DNA of 64,000 bases. Source: Brachypterus glaber. Its lineage: Eukaryota > Arthropoda > Insecta > Coleoptera > Kateretidae. The translations under genes and the position numbers were made by a program. Below the pieces are notes generated by a model. It searched no databases. It had not been told where the DNA came from and saw only the letters and a program-made list of their open reading frames with translations. The stretch is from contig OY294044.1 of assembly GCA_958510825.1 (NCBI GenBank), forward strand, positions 80,026,895-80,090,894, read 5' to 3'. Position 1 is the first letter of the stretch; every line of letters begins with the position of its first letter. This document shows positions 1 to 9,835 of the stretch, piece by piece.

Positions 1-239
1 TTTTTATATTGACACAACTTTTTGACATTTACAGCTCGGAAATTGGTACAAAATGTCTTAAAATTATAAAAAAATGATATTTTATCGCGCAAGGGGTGGC
101 CCACTTGACCTCCCATACCGCTTATGACCATATCTTTTATTAAGCAATTAACCAAAATACTTTAAGCCCAAATTAATCCATAATAAAAAAATCAATAATT
201 TTAGAAAAATATATGTTTGGACTTTTGGATCGGGATTGT
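1..239. other. AT-rich sequence, nothing recognised
   Basis: No open frame, repeat or RNA motif that I can support. It may be the far flank of the adjacent minisatellite. Confidence 0.4.
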
Positions 240-517
240 TTTTGGTAAACATTGGGGTGCGGCAAGGGGGGCCAATGGGGAAAATACATTTTTTTTTAGA
301 AAAATTTGAAAATTGCTATATATAGGTTTTTGAGGCTGCTGAAATTGAATCTGATAAAAAAACTTTTCTAATTCCACCCCTGAGGGGGTGAGGGGGTAAA
401 TATTTTTCAATATTATTAATATTTTCTTCAAAATTGGTATATAGGGGTTTTTGTGGTCCACGAATATGAATCTGATAATACTTTTTTCTAAGTTCACCCC
501 CTGAGGGGTGGGGGTAG
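240..517 (-). repeat. Minisatellite of about 120 bp, two units
   Basis: Two direct units can be aligned at the shared TGAATCTGATAA, at 347 and 467, giving a period of 120 bp. Each unit has a G-rich CCCCTGAGGGGGTG-like palindrome. On the opposite strand this is the same family as the 26565-27060 array: CAGATTCA, then AACCTCAAAAACCCCTATATA, then CCCCTCAGGGGGTG. The frame readable here on the - strand is repeat-derived and not a gene. Confidence 0.75.
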
Positions 518-1921
518 TTTTTGATTGTTTAAAGAACGTTTCCAAAATTAATAATTATAATTAATTAGTATTAATTATATGAAACTGCTTACTATACCAG
601 AACTAAGACAGTTTTCAGAGGCAATCGGCTGTGCCGGCAAAGAACTATCTCCTGAAGTCAATAATTATAATGAATCATTAATAATGATAAAACACTTCAC
701 GGTCCAGTTCTAAGGACTATTTTCCGAACTAGTTTTTTTTATATTCTTGTTATTTATGTAGTAACCAAGGATTTAGGAGCAAAATTTAAAAAAATCTATA
801 ATTTTTTTTTATTTATATTTTTTTTATAAAAATCTGCACCTACTCAATTATTTGTCTATATCTCGGCTATTTCTAATTATAATACAAATATTATTATAAA
901 TAAAACAAAGATTGCTTAATTTTATACAAAAAAGTAAATACTATTTTTTTTAATCCTTACGCCGTTTTGTCACAATACGCGATTAAAGTTTAAAGTAAAA
1001 CAAAAAAGTTGATCTTTATATTTATTAAAATAATAATATAATAAGCCTCCTTAGATAATTTTAAATAAATATAAAGATTAATTTATATTTTTTTGTTTTA
1101 CTTTAAACTTGTGGCAAGACGGCAAAAGATTAAAAAAATGGTTTTTATTTTTTTTTGTAGAAAATTAAGCAGTCTTTATTTTATTTTTAATAATATTTTT
1201 ATTACATAATTAGAAATAGTGAATAAGTGAGATATGGACAAATAATTAAACAGGTGCAGATTTTTATAAAAAAAATCTAAAGTAAAAAAAACTAACCGAT
1301 AGATTTTTTTTTAATTTTGCTTTCGGAAAACACCCCTCAGAAATGCATCGAGACTTTGAACTTACTGTGAAGGCTTCAAATTTAGTTTTGAAATAAAATC
1401 TGATAATAAAAAAACAAATGCAAATGAAAATTAAATTATTACCTACACAACGAAAGTACACGTAAAAAGCTTTGTCATTTTACAGGTAAAGTTTTGTTTC
1501 TCTGTTCTGTCTTTATTCCATCAACTTTAACATAGCAAAATTTGAATGCGTTTATCAGTACAATAAATAACGCGATATTGTATCATATAAATGATTCAAG
1601 CAATAATATTTTTATAAATTAACTCTTTTTAGAAAGTTGCTTAGTGCGTTTTACTTGTCACTTATTGCACTTAGTGCGTTTTACTTGTAGATTATTTCAA
1701 ATGTTTTACTAAGTGAACTAAGTGACTTAGTGCCTATTGCCAGATAAAATTTTAATCAAAATCAAATTGGTGCGTTTTGTATACTGGGTAACTCCCTTGG
1801 CAGACCACCTAGAAGTTAGTTCGGTTTACCTATACATAGATCATCAAAAATTAATTACAGTGCCATTAAAATCCCATTTTTGCAAAAAAGTGACTTAGTG
1901 CCTTTTACTTGTAAGCCGACG
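518..1921 (+). mobile_element. CGTCGG-family DNA element, copy 1, left end missing
   Basis: The right part and right terminus match the copies at 46017-46822 and 51983-53018. Shared parts include TTTTGATTGTTTAAAGAACG, GGCTGTGCCGGCAAAGAA, AATGATTCAAGCAA and GCAGWCCACCTAGAAGTTAG. It ends in CTTTTACTTGTAAGCCGACG followed by ATAT. Subterminal copies of the end motif (ACTTAGTGC..TTTTACTTGT) recur at 1645-1725, as expected of transposase-binding repeats. The left terminus is not seen, because minisatellite sequence begins at 517. A foldback element interrupts the copy at about 820-1272. No coding capacity is visible, so it is non-autonomous. Confidence 0.75.
820..1272. mobile_element. Foldback element of about 450 bp inside CGTCGG copy 1
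   Basis: The left arm starts TTTTTATAAAAATCTGCACC (about 821-840) and is mirrored by GGTGCAGATTTTTATAAAAA at 1253-1270. Complementarity runs inward for about 200 bp on each side: the CTCAATTATTTGTC and GACAAATAATTAA pair, and the AGTTTAAAGTAAAACAAAAA and TTTTTGTTTTACTTTAAACT pair. The related copy at 46441 lacks this block. It is therefore an insertion, although the target duplication is unclear. Confidence 0.7.
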
Positions 1922-1926
1922 ATATA

Positions 1927-1979
1927 TTATATATATAGATAGATAAATAGATAGATAGATAATAGATAGATAGATAGTT
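1927..1979 (-). repeat. (TAGA)n tract, probable 3' tail of a LINE
   Basis: Tandem TAGA/GATA units. On the - strand the tract follows GGGATTATTAATAAACTA (about 1979-1995), a layout typical of LINE 3' ends that finish in short tandem repeats. No matching coding part is visible in the AT-rich sequence at 2000-2260. Confidence 0.5.
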
Positions 1980-2307
1980 TATTAATAATCCCTTGATCAC
2001 AAAGTGATATAGGACATATAATAACATTTTACAAATTAACATATAAAAGCAGTGAATAATTTTTTTCACATATTACAATAAATTAAAATATAATAAACTA
2101 CTTAATAAATGTAAACATAAATTCCACATACGTATATAGAAATAATATAAATTGTGAATATGGCTAAATAAATAAACAAACTAATAACAAATTTGGGTAA
2201 CAAAATATGCATGAATTCTCCTTTTTTTTGATTATTCATTTAAAGCAAATGCCCTAAGTTTTTATAGTTTGAAGACTTTTCGATACAGTAGTAAAATGTA
2301 TTTATAG

Positions 2308-2499
2308 GATGACAATAATTTGTGCAGATCTACTGACTGGTGTACTGCCCTCCTAAAGAGAAACGCGGCGTTACACCTGACACATACGGTTTTCGAGCTT
2401 AGCATTATTTTACTACGGAGAATAAGGGTATGTACCAATCCTAAGGAAATCTGCGGTAAGTGCATCGAAGATGTTACTTGCCGCATTCTTTCTATGTAA
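2308..2499 (+). pseudogene. LINE ORF2 C-terminal fragment, same family as LINE-A
   Basis: This is a 63-residue open stretch after a TAG, ending ..CRILSM and TAA. It contains TALLKRNAALHLTHTVFELS and a C-terminal cysteine cluster (VC, IC, KC, TC). The - strand segment at 4020-4180 is a roughly 90% identical inverted copy, and there it lies directly downstream of LINE reverse-transcriptase sequence. That identifies this piece as the end of a LINE ORF2. Only the extreme 3' end survives. The longer frame readable on the opposite strand (2262-2534) is an antisense shadow. Upstream sequence at 2260-2307 is not clearly LINE. Confidence 0.65.
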
Positions 2500-2582
2500 A
2501 ATTTTGTTTTGGAAAGAGAAACAGAATAAAGCAAATATAAAAGAAAGCAAAATTATGGGTATTTAAGGGCAGTCAGACAAAA

Positions 2583-2695
2583 TTAATAGATAGATTTTAT
2601 TTTTTTATTTTATTTCTTCTAACTTAATACAAAGTCGTGAAGAGCCCAAATAAACTTTAGGCTTGTCCTAGGGGCTCTCCACTAATTTTGATAAC
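2583..2695 (-). repeat. LINE or SINE 3' untranslated end with A-rich tail
   Basis: On the - strand the order is GGAGAGCCCCTAGGACAAGC, then GGGCTCTTCACGAC, then an A/T-rich tail with AAATAAAATAAA and TAGATAGA. This looks like a retroelement 3' UTR and tail. No coding part is adjacent. From 2700 to 3180 I see only AT-rich DNA. Confidence 0.4.
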
Positions 2696-3184
2696 AAATT
2701 AAGCCAAAACAGAGTAGAAGATTGTTTCTAAAGAAATATACATTTCTTATAACAAGACAAAATTATCATTATTATAAAATATAGATCAATCAATAAATAA
2801 ATAAAAAGAAATTTAAAAAAATATATATTGTTTAATAGTAGAGATATCTACTTAAATATAATTAAAAAGTTCATTTTTTCGTAAAAAAAAATAAATAAAA
2901 AATATTATTTTTATCCTATTTTACCACGATTATAAACAAAAACAATCCCAGCCTAGAACTTTGGATTTGATTTATCGTGGTCACACATTTCCCGGAGAGC
3001 CAGTAATACAAATTATTTTTCTCTAACGAGTAATTTTAACAAAAAAAAAATATTTTTAAAAGTGAAAAATAATTAAAAAATCTAAATTATAAACAAACAG
3101 GAATATTATTCCAACACTCTTTTTTATCTTCTGGTAAAATATTTTTTAAATTGTTTAATATATTTTTTTGTTTTTTGCTTTAAA

Positions 3185-3840
3185 GCCTCAAGGATTAGGA
3201 AGACTTTTTGGTAGCTTCATCCCGTTCTTCTTGGTGGCTTTAACTGAAATTTGGCAAACAAGTAGATTGCCTTGACGAGCATTTACACACATACAAATAA
3301 ATACTGCTGCCAACAAAATAATACTTTCCCCTGTAGGTTTAGGTTCATTAAAACAATTATTTTGGAAAACGAAATTTTTTTTTTTAAATTTGCACAAAAA
3401 ACTTTAAAACTTTATTTTTTTTTATTTTTTAAACGTTCTTATTATTCAAAAAAATGTGCGATAAAATTTCTTATAAAGTTACATACCTCATTTCGCGCTT
3501 CCGTAGAATCTGGAGAATTATCCGTGATTAAAGCCATGTTTTGCAAATTTGTAATATCCCAAAAAAAGATAATTTAACTATAAATATAATATAATATAAT
3601 ATAATTATTTTGATTCGGCATAAGCAGATTAGTAAGATATATTCTTATTATTATATTATAAGGTATCAAAAATTTATAATATAATATATTGTTACAGAAA
3701 ATAAAAAAAAATATTTTGTGTTATAGTTTATTTATTTATTAAAATAAATAATAACTTACACCGTCTTCTAAGTTAAGATTTTCAGGAAAAATTTGAACCG
3801 GTTGATTTAAAGGTAAAAGAAAAAACTCTTCAGATGACAT
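3185..3840 (-). other. Candidate small spliced gene on the - strand
   Basis: Three GC-richer islands sit in very AT-rich DNA, all readable on the - strand. (1) 3840 to 3760: ATG in good context (A at -3), 26-27 codons beginning MSSEEFFLLPLNQPVQIF, then GGT|GTAAGT, a consensus donor. (2) About 3537 to 3487: ATG with A at -3 and G at +4, reading MALITDNSPDSTEARNE, then GAG|GTATGT. (3) About 3399 to 3187: possible acceptors CCTACAG|GGG and AATTTCAG|TT; one frame has a hydrophobic stretch (SIILLAAVFICMCV), others end in stops. The way these join is not determined: several phase combinations are possible, and one of them gives a hydrophilic C-terminus ending EERDEATKKSS. There is no recognised domain. 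Chance splice-like signals are common in such sequence, so this is only a candidate. Confidence 0.25.
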
Positions 3841-4189
3841 AGTTTTAAAAAATATATATTCACTTGCACGCACAAAAGAATAATACGTTCAATTAAATTT
3901 TATTTTAAATATAGATACCAGAAATTAACAGTTTTTTTAAATACCTAAAAAGCATAAATATAGTTAGTTTATTTAGGTATTATTTAGTTTATTAAAAAAT
4001 TAAAATCCATGCCAAACCTTTACATAGAAAGAACGCGGCAAGTAACTTCTTCGGTGCACTTACCGCAGATTTCCTTAGGATTGGTACATACCGTTATTCT
4101 CCGTAGTAAAATAATGCTAAGCTCGAAAACCGTACGTGTCAGGTGTACATGCCGCGTTCCTCTTTAGGAGGGCAGTGTAGGTTTCTAAT

Positions 4190-4652
4190 ATCTGATCTAA
4201 GCGGTTCGTGTATTGGACATTTAAAAATAATATGCTTTAGAGTTTCACAGAAATTTTGATTGCAATATTGATATATCTCTTTGGTTCCAGAAAAACGATA
4301 CTTGATTTACTTGTAGGTAACAAAACGAATCATTTGTGCAGCGTAACTGGGCTATAAATTTTTATAAATAATAGGGCACATCTTTTCTAAAACAGTAGGA
4401 AATACTACCTAGAAACTTAAACTGAGTGAAAAATACGTACAATAGTACCTGATTTGAATCTTCGAATTTTTTTATAGATATACATGGTTCAACAATATCA
4501 TTTATGTCGTTTTCGTTGTTAATATCTTCTATATTTATATTGGGCAAAATTTCATTAAGTACTTTTTTAAGCTGGGAGTACCAGTTATATTTTAATTTAT
4601 TAGTTGGTGCTTTGTCTGAAAATATTTGATATTGTAGTGCTACAAATTTCAT
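4190..4652 (-). pseudogene. LINE-A post-RT C-terminal region
   Basis: A 96-residue open stretch (4362-4652) is followed, with frameshifts, by sequence readable as CNQNFCETLKHII and CPIHEPLRSD at about 4190-4270. That is the Cys/His region seen at the end of many LINE ORF2 proteins. The segment between 4653 and 4852 continues upstream in frame and reads WGLRYLNELEVIQQKFLKSV, a typical RT thumb sequence. Non-functional. Confidence 0.7.
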
Positions 4653-4854
4653 TTATGAGTACCTGTTATGGGGCAATTTTTTAATTTTTAAAAGGAAATT
4701 TAGTGCCATGCTAATAAGATTTATATCTAAATTGTTCAAATTAAATTCGTTACGGATTAAATAATTGGGTGTATTTTTTTGCAGCGACCAAACACTCTTA
4801 AGAAATTTTTGTTGAATAACTTCCAGTTCATTTAAGTATCTTAACCCCCATATA

Positions 4855-6022
4855 CAGGGTGTATTTGAAATAGCTTAGGAAATTTTAACAGGTGATTCTA
4901 CATGATAAAATATGACAAAAAGTTCCTATAAACATATGTCTAAAAATGCGTCATAAGGGAGCTACGCCCCTCTGAAATTGGCTAAAAAAATCTGTTTTTA
5001 TTTAATAACTCAGGAACCCTTTGAGATATATTAACGAGGTTTTGCAAGTGAATTAATCCTAATAAGGCCCATCTTTGTATGTCATTTTCACGTACTTATT
5101 TAAACCAGGGGTGTGCGAAACGGGGGGGCCTTATCAGTTTTTTGTCCCAAACTCTTTTCTGTGTAACTTTTTTGCAATTTTATTTTTGAAATATGATTCC
5201 TCAGGTCAAAATACATAAAAAGGTACTCTTATTGTAATACTGTAGGATTAACCGTTTTCGAGAAAAGTTCATTTGAAGGTGAAATTTCACGGTTCGAGGA
5301 CGAAAAATTAAATACTAAAATGTCGAAAACCAAAATTTTAATGATGCAATGTTATTCTACATCAAAAACTAAGAAAAAAGTTTCCATACATGTAGGTCGA
5401 AAAAACGCTTTTAAAGCTACCATAGCCCTTTAAAAATGGTGCATATTTAGGAGACCATAGCTCCATTAGGATTGTTTTTTGGAAGTACCTGTATATAAGG
5501 TTTTTTTCTTAGTTTTTAAAGTACATTCGCCCTGCATCATTAAAATTTTGGTTTTCAACTTTTTAGTATTTAATTTTTCGTCCTCGAACCGTGGAATTTC
5601 ACCTTCAAATGAATTTTTCTCGAAAACGGTTAATCCTACAGTATTACAACAAGAGTACCTTTTTTATGTATTTTAACCTGAGGAATCATATTTCAAAAAT
5701 AAAATTGCAAAAAAGTTACACAGAAAAAAGTTTGGGACAAAAAACTGATAAGCCCGTTTCGCACACTCCTGGTTGAAATAAGTTCATGAAAATAATACAT
5801 AAAAACGGACCTTGGTAGGATTAGTTGACATGCAAAACCTCGTTGATATGTTTAAAAGGGTTCCTGAGTTATTAAATAAAAACCAATTTTTTTAGCCACT
5901 TTCAAAGGGGCGTAGCTCTCTTATGACGCATTTTTAGACATATGTTTATAGGAACTTTTTGTCATATTTTATGATGTAGAATCATCTGTTAAAATTTCCG
6001 ACGCTATTTCAAATACACCGTG
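4855..6022. mobile_element. Foldback element, 1168 bp, CAGGGTGTATTTGAAATAG termini
   Basis: The left end is CAGGGTGTATTTGAAATAG and the right end CTATTTCAAATACACCGTG. Inverted complementarity covers nearly the whole element: AAGTTCCTATAAACATATGT, TTTATTTAATAACTCAGGAA, ACTTTTTTGCAATTTTATTT and CCTTCAAATGAA all recur inverted in the other arm. The arms meet near 5440. Flanking TA at 4853-4854 and 6023-6024 is a 2-bp target duplication. Removing the element plus one TA rejoins the LINE-A frame as ..YGAHIWGLRY... No transposase is encoded; two short frames inside (5479-5776) are repeat noise. Confidence 0.9.
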
Positions 6023-6024
6023 TA

Positions 6025-6206
6025 TGTGCACCATACATAAGTGTAGGGACAATAACCGAATCAAATAGTTTAAGCTGACCTTCCCAGTTATATAACTTGG
6101 ACTTATAAATAATATCCCTTGTCGTACCCATGTATTTATTTGCTTTGCTTAATCTTGACTGACAAGCCTCGAAAAATAGCCCATTATATTTAAACGGTAT
6201 ACCCAA
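6025..6206 (-). pseudogene. LINE-A RT thumb fragment
   Basis: This reads MGIPFKYNGLFFEACQSRLS, then KLFDSVIVPTLMYGA, the classic connector and 'YG..' motif of LINE reverse transcriptases. The frame stops only because the foldback element begins. The rest of the motif (WG..) lies on its far side at 4852, so the break is a clean insertion. Confidence 0.85.
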
Positions 6207-6391
6207 ATATATGTAAGAATTTACCTGTTCAGTTTCATTTTCGCCGTAAAAAACTTATATTTTTGAACATTAGGTGATTTTCTAAATATTAAAACTTTTT
6301 TTTTTATTTATATTTAGTTTTATATGTTTTATTTTGTTATATTTTTCTAGGATGTTAATGGATTTTTGTAAATTTATTGGTGAATCCGCTA

Positions 6392-7481
6392 TACGGTAAA
6401 AATAAATTACATTAAATTACATAGTCCGTAAATGGTAATATGTTGCCATTGACCGGAATGGTAAAAATTACATAGTCCGTAATGGTAATGTTTTGCATAG
6501 ACCGGAACAGTAAAAATTACATAGTCCATAATGGTAATATTTTGCATAGACCGGAACGGTAAAAATTACATAGTCCGGAATGGTAATATTTTGCATAGAC
6601 TTGAAATTTGAAAAAAATATTTACTACTTAGAAAATGTTTGTTCCAAATTACAAGTCTCTGTGTCAAGGCTTTTTTGAAATATCGTAGCGTACACGGAAA
6701 GAAATTAGTGGGCTCTGCGCTATACATTATAAGATATTTGGTAACAGTGGCAAATTATAGTGATTTAAGCTATAGATTATAAGGGACACAATAACTAATA
6801 ATGTTAAAAATAAATTGGAAACGATTATATATATTACAGACACGATTATATTTATTACAGGCACTATTATAAATTTACAGAAATTTTATTATATTATAAA
6901 AATTATTAGCACGGACAATAATTAAATCTATTTAAGCTATAAATGCCATACTATTTGTTATATTTTATTATTCACTAAACAATTAAAGTATTTCATATAA
7001 ATTTTTACACTGACTGCCATAATTGTAAGAGAAAGCCTTGTATTTATATAATAAGCGATTATAATTTGCTTGGTATGTGTGTTATAGCGCTCCTAGCTAT
7101 AATTTTTTTTTTCCGTGTAAAGTTCATTTGGTTTAATAAACCCAACGATTTGCATTTGCATTTAAATATCGTACATAAATTGGTATTGTTCAAAGCGCAC
7201 GCGCGTCTTAAAATAATATAGCCCGACATTGTAAAATCATGTAAAAAATATGTAAATCAATGTAAATATATTTTTTTAGATTATTTTACATTCTTTTACA
7301 TTCTTGTACATTCTTTTACATTATTTTACATTATTTAACATTATTTTAAATTATTTTACATTATTTTACATTCTTTTACATACATTCATGAATTATGCAC
7401 AGTCCAGAATAGTAAATTTACTATTCCGTACTATGTAAATTCATGTATTTTTACATTATTTTACATGCAGTTTTTACAGTG
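6392..7481. mobile_element. MITE with CACTGTAAAAA-type termini, copy A, 1090 bp
   Basis: Ends are TACGGTAAAAA on the left and TTTTTACAGTG on the right, flanked by TA at 6390-6391 and 7482-7483. The left part holds about four direct units of 49 bp (ATTACATAGTCC..GGTAATATTTTGCATAGACCGG), each with an internal copy of the GGTAAAAATTACA end motif. The right part is a TTTTACATTC-rich tract. Excision of the element with one TA restores the LINE-A frame as FADDMVILADSPINLQKS. A second copy lies at 13593-14404. TIR shape and TA duplication suggest a Tc1/mariner-type mobiliser. No coding frame. Confidence 0.9.
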
Positions 7482-7483
7482 TA

Positions 7484-8215
7484 GTATTACCATGTCATCT
7501 GCAAATAATAATAAAATAAGTGAAATAAGTTCATCTAATGGTATTCTTAAGGCTCCATTGTCCCTAAATATACTATATTATAAACAAATAATGCAAACAG
7601 TAGGGGGCTAAAAGAGTCTCCTTGAAGTACGCCTTTTATTATATCAATGAAATTGGAGTATTTGAAGTTGTTAAAAATAGTTAAATGAGCATTTTGATAT
7701 AAAATTTTTAAGATTTTTATCAACCTTGAACTAATAACAATTTCATAAAGAGTTTCCCACAAAATTTCATGTTTAATATTATCAAAGGCTTTTTCATAGT
7801 CGATAAAAACAGCAAAAACCTTACTACCCGGTAGCCTAATGCCCCCATTTATAACCGAACTTAAAACAAAAATATTATCCTCACACCCCCTGTTTTTCCG
7901 AAAACCTCCCTGTGCTTCCGGAAGAATTTTTTTACTTTCTACAAATACTCTAGTTCTGTTATACAAGAATTGCGTGAATATTTTTGTTATATGATTTAAA
8001 ATTGAAATTCCCCTCCAATTGTTAGAATCGTTGGTGTCCCCCGATTTATGTAGCAATATAAGTTTAACAATGGACCACTCTTTTGGAATTTCTTCTGTAT
8101 ATAAAACTTTATTAAACATTTCTAGCATATAGTTGACCCAGTCAAAAGGCAGATTTTTAAAAAAATCGTTAGAAATATTATTCCTACCTACTGCTTTTCA
8201 TCCTTTAATTTATTT
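7484..8215 (-). pseudogene. LINE-A reverse transcriptase core
   Basis: The main open stretch (7547-8128, 193 aa) shows RT blocks in order: EEIPKEWSIVKLILLHKSGD, NWRGISILNHITKIFTQ, PEAQGGFRKNRGCEDNIF, FAVFIDYEKAFDNIKHEIL (RT motif A Asp) and GVLQGDSFSPLLFALFV (motif B). A frameshift near 7560 precedes LLLFADDMVILA (motif C, both Asp present) at about 7490-7520. Upstream of 8128 the frame continues as NISNDFFKNLPFDWVNYM with substitutions. Catalytic residues are intact but frameshifts, stops and the MITE kill the gene. Confidence 0.85.
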
Positions 8216-8418
8216 AATACCGTGAACAATTCTTGTCTTAGAAAAGGTTTATCCAAATAAGGGTGCCTGGCATCGAAATTGCGTATCTATAGAGTTATTA
8301 TTGTTATAAAACTAATTAAAGTGGTTATACAGAATTGTTGGATCTATTTTATTTTCTTTTCTCTGTTTGGTTTTAAATTTCTTTATCGTTTTCCAAAACT
8401 GAATAGGATTTTTAATAT

Positions 8419-8655
8419 TTAGAAGGTTCTGTTATAGGTTGTAATTGTTGTTTTTTTTATTGTTATTAGCTGTTTATATTCTTTTTTTATATTTAAGTAG
8501 TTTCTTAATACAATTTCTTTAAAATTGAATTTTTTGCACTGTTTCAAATGCGTTAGGACACTCGATTTAAGGCTTTTACAATCCTTATCAAACCATGGTT
8601 TGTTTATATATATATGCGAAAATATAGATTGGGTTGTCTTATTAAAATGTTCCAA
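8419..8655 (-). pseudogene. LINE-A linker between endonuclease and RT
   Basis: Contains KPWFDKDCKSLKSSVLTHLK, the conserved 'WFD.DC' segment found after the endonuclease domain of LINE ORF2. The bridging sequence at 8200-8420 reads KNPIQFWKTIKKFK on the - strand, the usual 'NP..FW..I' motif. The first residues of the open stretch (upstream of about 8655) come from an abutting mariner-type terminus and not from the LINE. Confidence 0.75.
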
Positions 8656-8708
8656 ATATCTCAACTTATTCAAAAGTTAAGAGGAGGGGTGACTTTTGGA
8701 CCGCACTG
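8652..8708 (-). mobile_element. Mariner-type terminus fragment (CAGTGCGGTCCAAA)
   Basis: On the - strand CAGTGCGGTCCAAAAGTCAC..CTTAACTTTTGAA..GTTGAGATA matches the left end of the element at 31528, and TA adjoins it at 8709-8710. Only about 55 bp remain, next to the truncated 5' end of LINE-A. Confidence 0.6.
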
Positions 8709-8884
8709 TATGTACGGGTATGTAATAAAACGTGTTATTTGCAATGCTTGTTATTATTTACTATCGTATAAATTAAACTAATACCAATTTATTAAAAAAA
8801 TAATGAAAAAAAAAAATTTCAGTGGAAAAACAGTACATGTTTACGGTTTAATTTTTTCTGTAATTCATTAATAATTTTTTTTTC

Positions 8885-9367
8885 CCAACAAAATGCGCTT
8901 AAAGTACGCGACTTTAGAACTATACTGTTTTTAACAAAAATTAAAGTACATTTGTATATGATCATAACTTCCTATCCGTTTGTAACTGAATATTTAGTTA
9001 CAAATGGATAGGAAGTTATGATACTATACAAATGTAGTTTAATTTTTGATAAAAACACTATAGTTCTAAAGTCACGTACTTTAATATTTAAGGACGGACA
9101 TGAAATGTTGCGTGTTTTTAACAAAAATTAAGTTCAATTGTATATGATAATAATTTGCTATCCGTTTGTAACTGACTATTTAGTTACAAATGGATAGGAA
9201 GTTATGATACTATACAAATGTAGTTTAATTTTTGATAAAAACACTATAATTCTAAAGTCACGTACTTTAATATTTAAGGACGGACATGAAATGTTGCGTG
9301 TTTTTAACAAAAATTAAGTTCAATTGTATATGATAATAATTTGCTATCCATTTGTAACTGAATATTT
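8885..9367 (+). repeat. 186-bp tandem repeat with palindromic units
   Basis: Two near-identical units start at 8996 and 9182 (AGTTACAAATGGATAGGAAG), preceded by a partial unit from about 8885. Each unit contains inverted copies of TATCCGTTTGTAACT and AGTTACAAATGGATA, and of AGTACGCGACTTTAGAACTA and TAGTTCTAAAGTCACGTACT. The array is thus a tandem of hairpins. No frame of note. Confidence 0.85.
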
Positions 9368-9599
9368 ACATTAATTATTTCAGTGTACTTTATATCCACA
9401 GTTTTAAAAACTTCTAGCACCCAAAGGAACCAGATCCAGAACCTGGCGATTTGTAAATAACTTAATTTGAATGTATTTTATGGTAAATATTAAATAGAGC
9501 CGGGAGAAAACAATGAAATGAAAATGGTCACTAGCTTTTCGACTAAAAGAAAAATATAGTCTGGTTGATAGTAATTGAACCTTTCTTGTGGCCTGTGAA

Positions 9600-9835
9600 A
9601 CTAATTAAAACGTAGTGGTCGTGGCGGTTAAAACCTCCAGTACATACTTCGTCTCACCAAAGCGTGGGTTCGAGTCCCCGCGGTGGAAGATAATTTTTCA
9701 TTCATGCGATGTGGCATCGAGACTTGAGGCCGACTGTATGTTATGGCTGCTCTCTTTGTGATATGGGGAATTGTGGCCGACTACAGAGTAAGGCTGCTCT
9801 CTTTGCGGCATTATCATGAACTGTTAAATTTAAAA
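9600..9835 (+). mobile_element. SINE with tRNA-like head (GGTTCGAGTCC B box)
   Basis: An exact pol III B box, GGTTCGAGTCC (9667-9677), sits in a T-arm-like stem (CGTGGG/CCCGCG). An A-box-like GTGGCGGTTAAAACCTCC lies about 45 bp upstream. The body has two related units: GGCCGACTGTATGTTATGGC with GCTGCTCTCTTTG, and GGCCGACTACAGAGTAAGG with GCTGCTCTCTTTG. No cloverleaf can be closed, so this is not a tRNA gene. The tail boundary is uncertain. Sequence at 9368-9600 is unassigned. Confidence 0.55.

Larger units (their letters stand above)
4020..8655 (-). mobile_element. LINE-A, long decayed non-LTR retrotransposon
   Basis: Reading on the - strand from 8655 down to 4020, the order is: EN-RT linker (WFDKDCKSLK), RT fingers and palm (7547-8128), the FADD catalytic box (about 7494-7505), thumb and connector (6023-6390), the post-RT region (4360-4852), a C-rich tail and a stop at 4020. 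Two DNA elements interrupt it, at 4855-6022 and 6392-7481. Internal stops and frameshifts (about 7560, 4360, 4170) make it dead. No endonuclease domain is visible upstream: at about 8655 the sequence changes into a mariner-type terminus. The family within the LINEs is not assigned. Confidence 0.85.

Noticed and set aside
2262..2534. 90-residue frame on the - strand
   Set aside because: Antisense shadow of the LINE C-terminal fragment that reads on the + strand at 2308-2499; the family context at 4020-4180 fixes the sense.
9600..9690. tRNA gene from the exact GGTTCGAGTCC
   Set aside because: No cloverleaf; repeated body sequence follows, so SINE-like.
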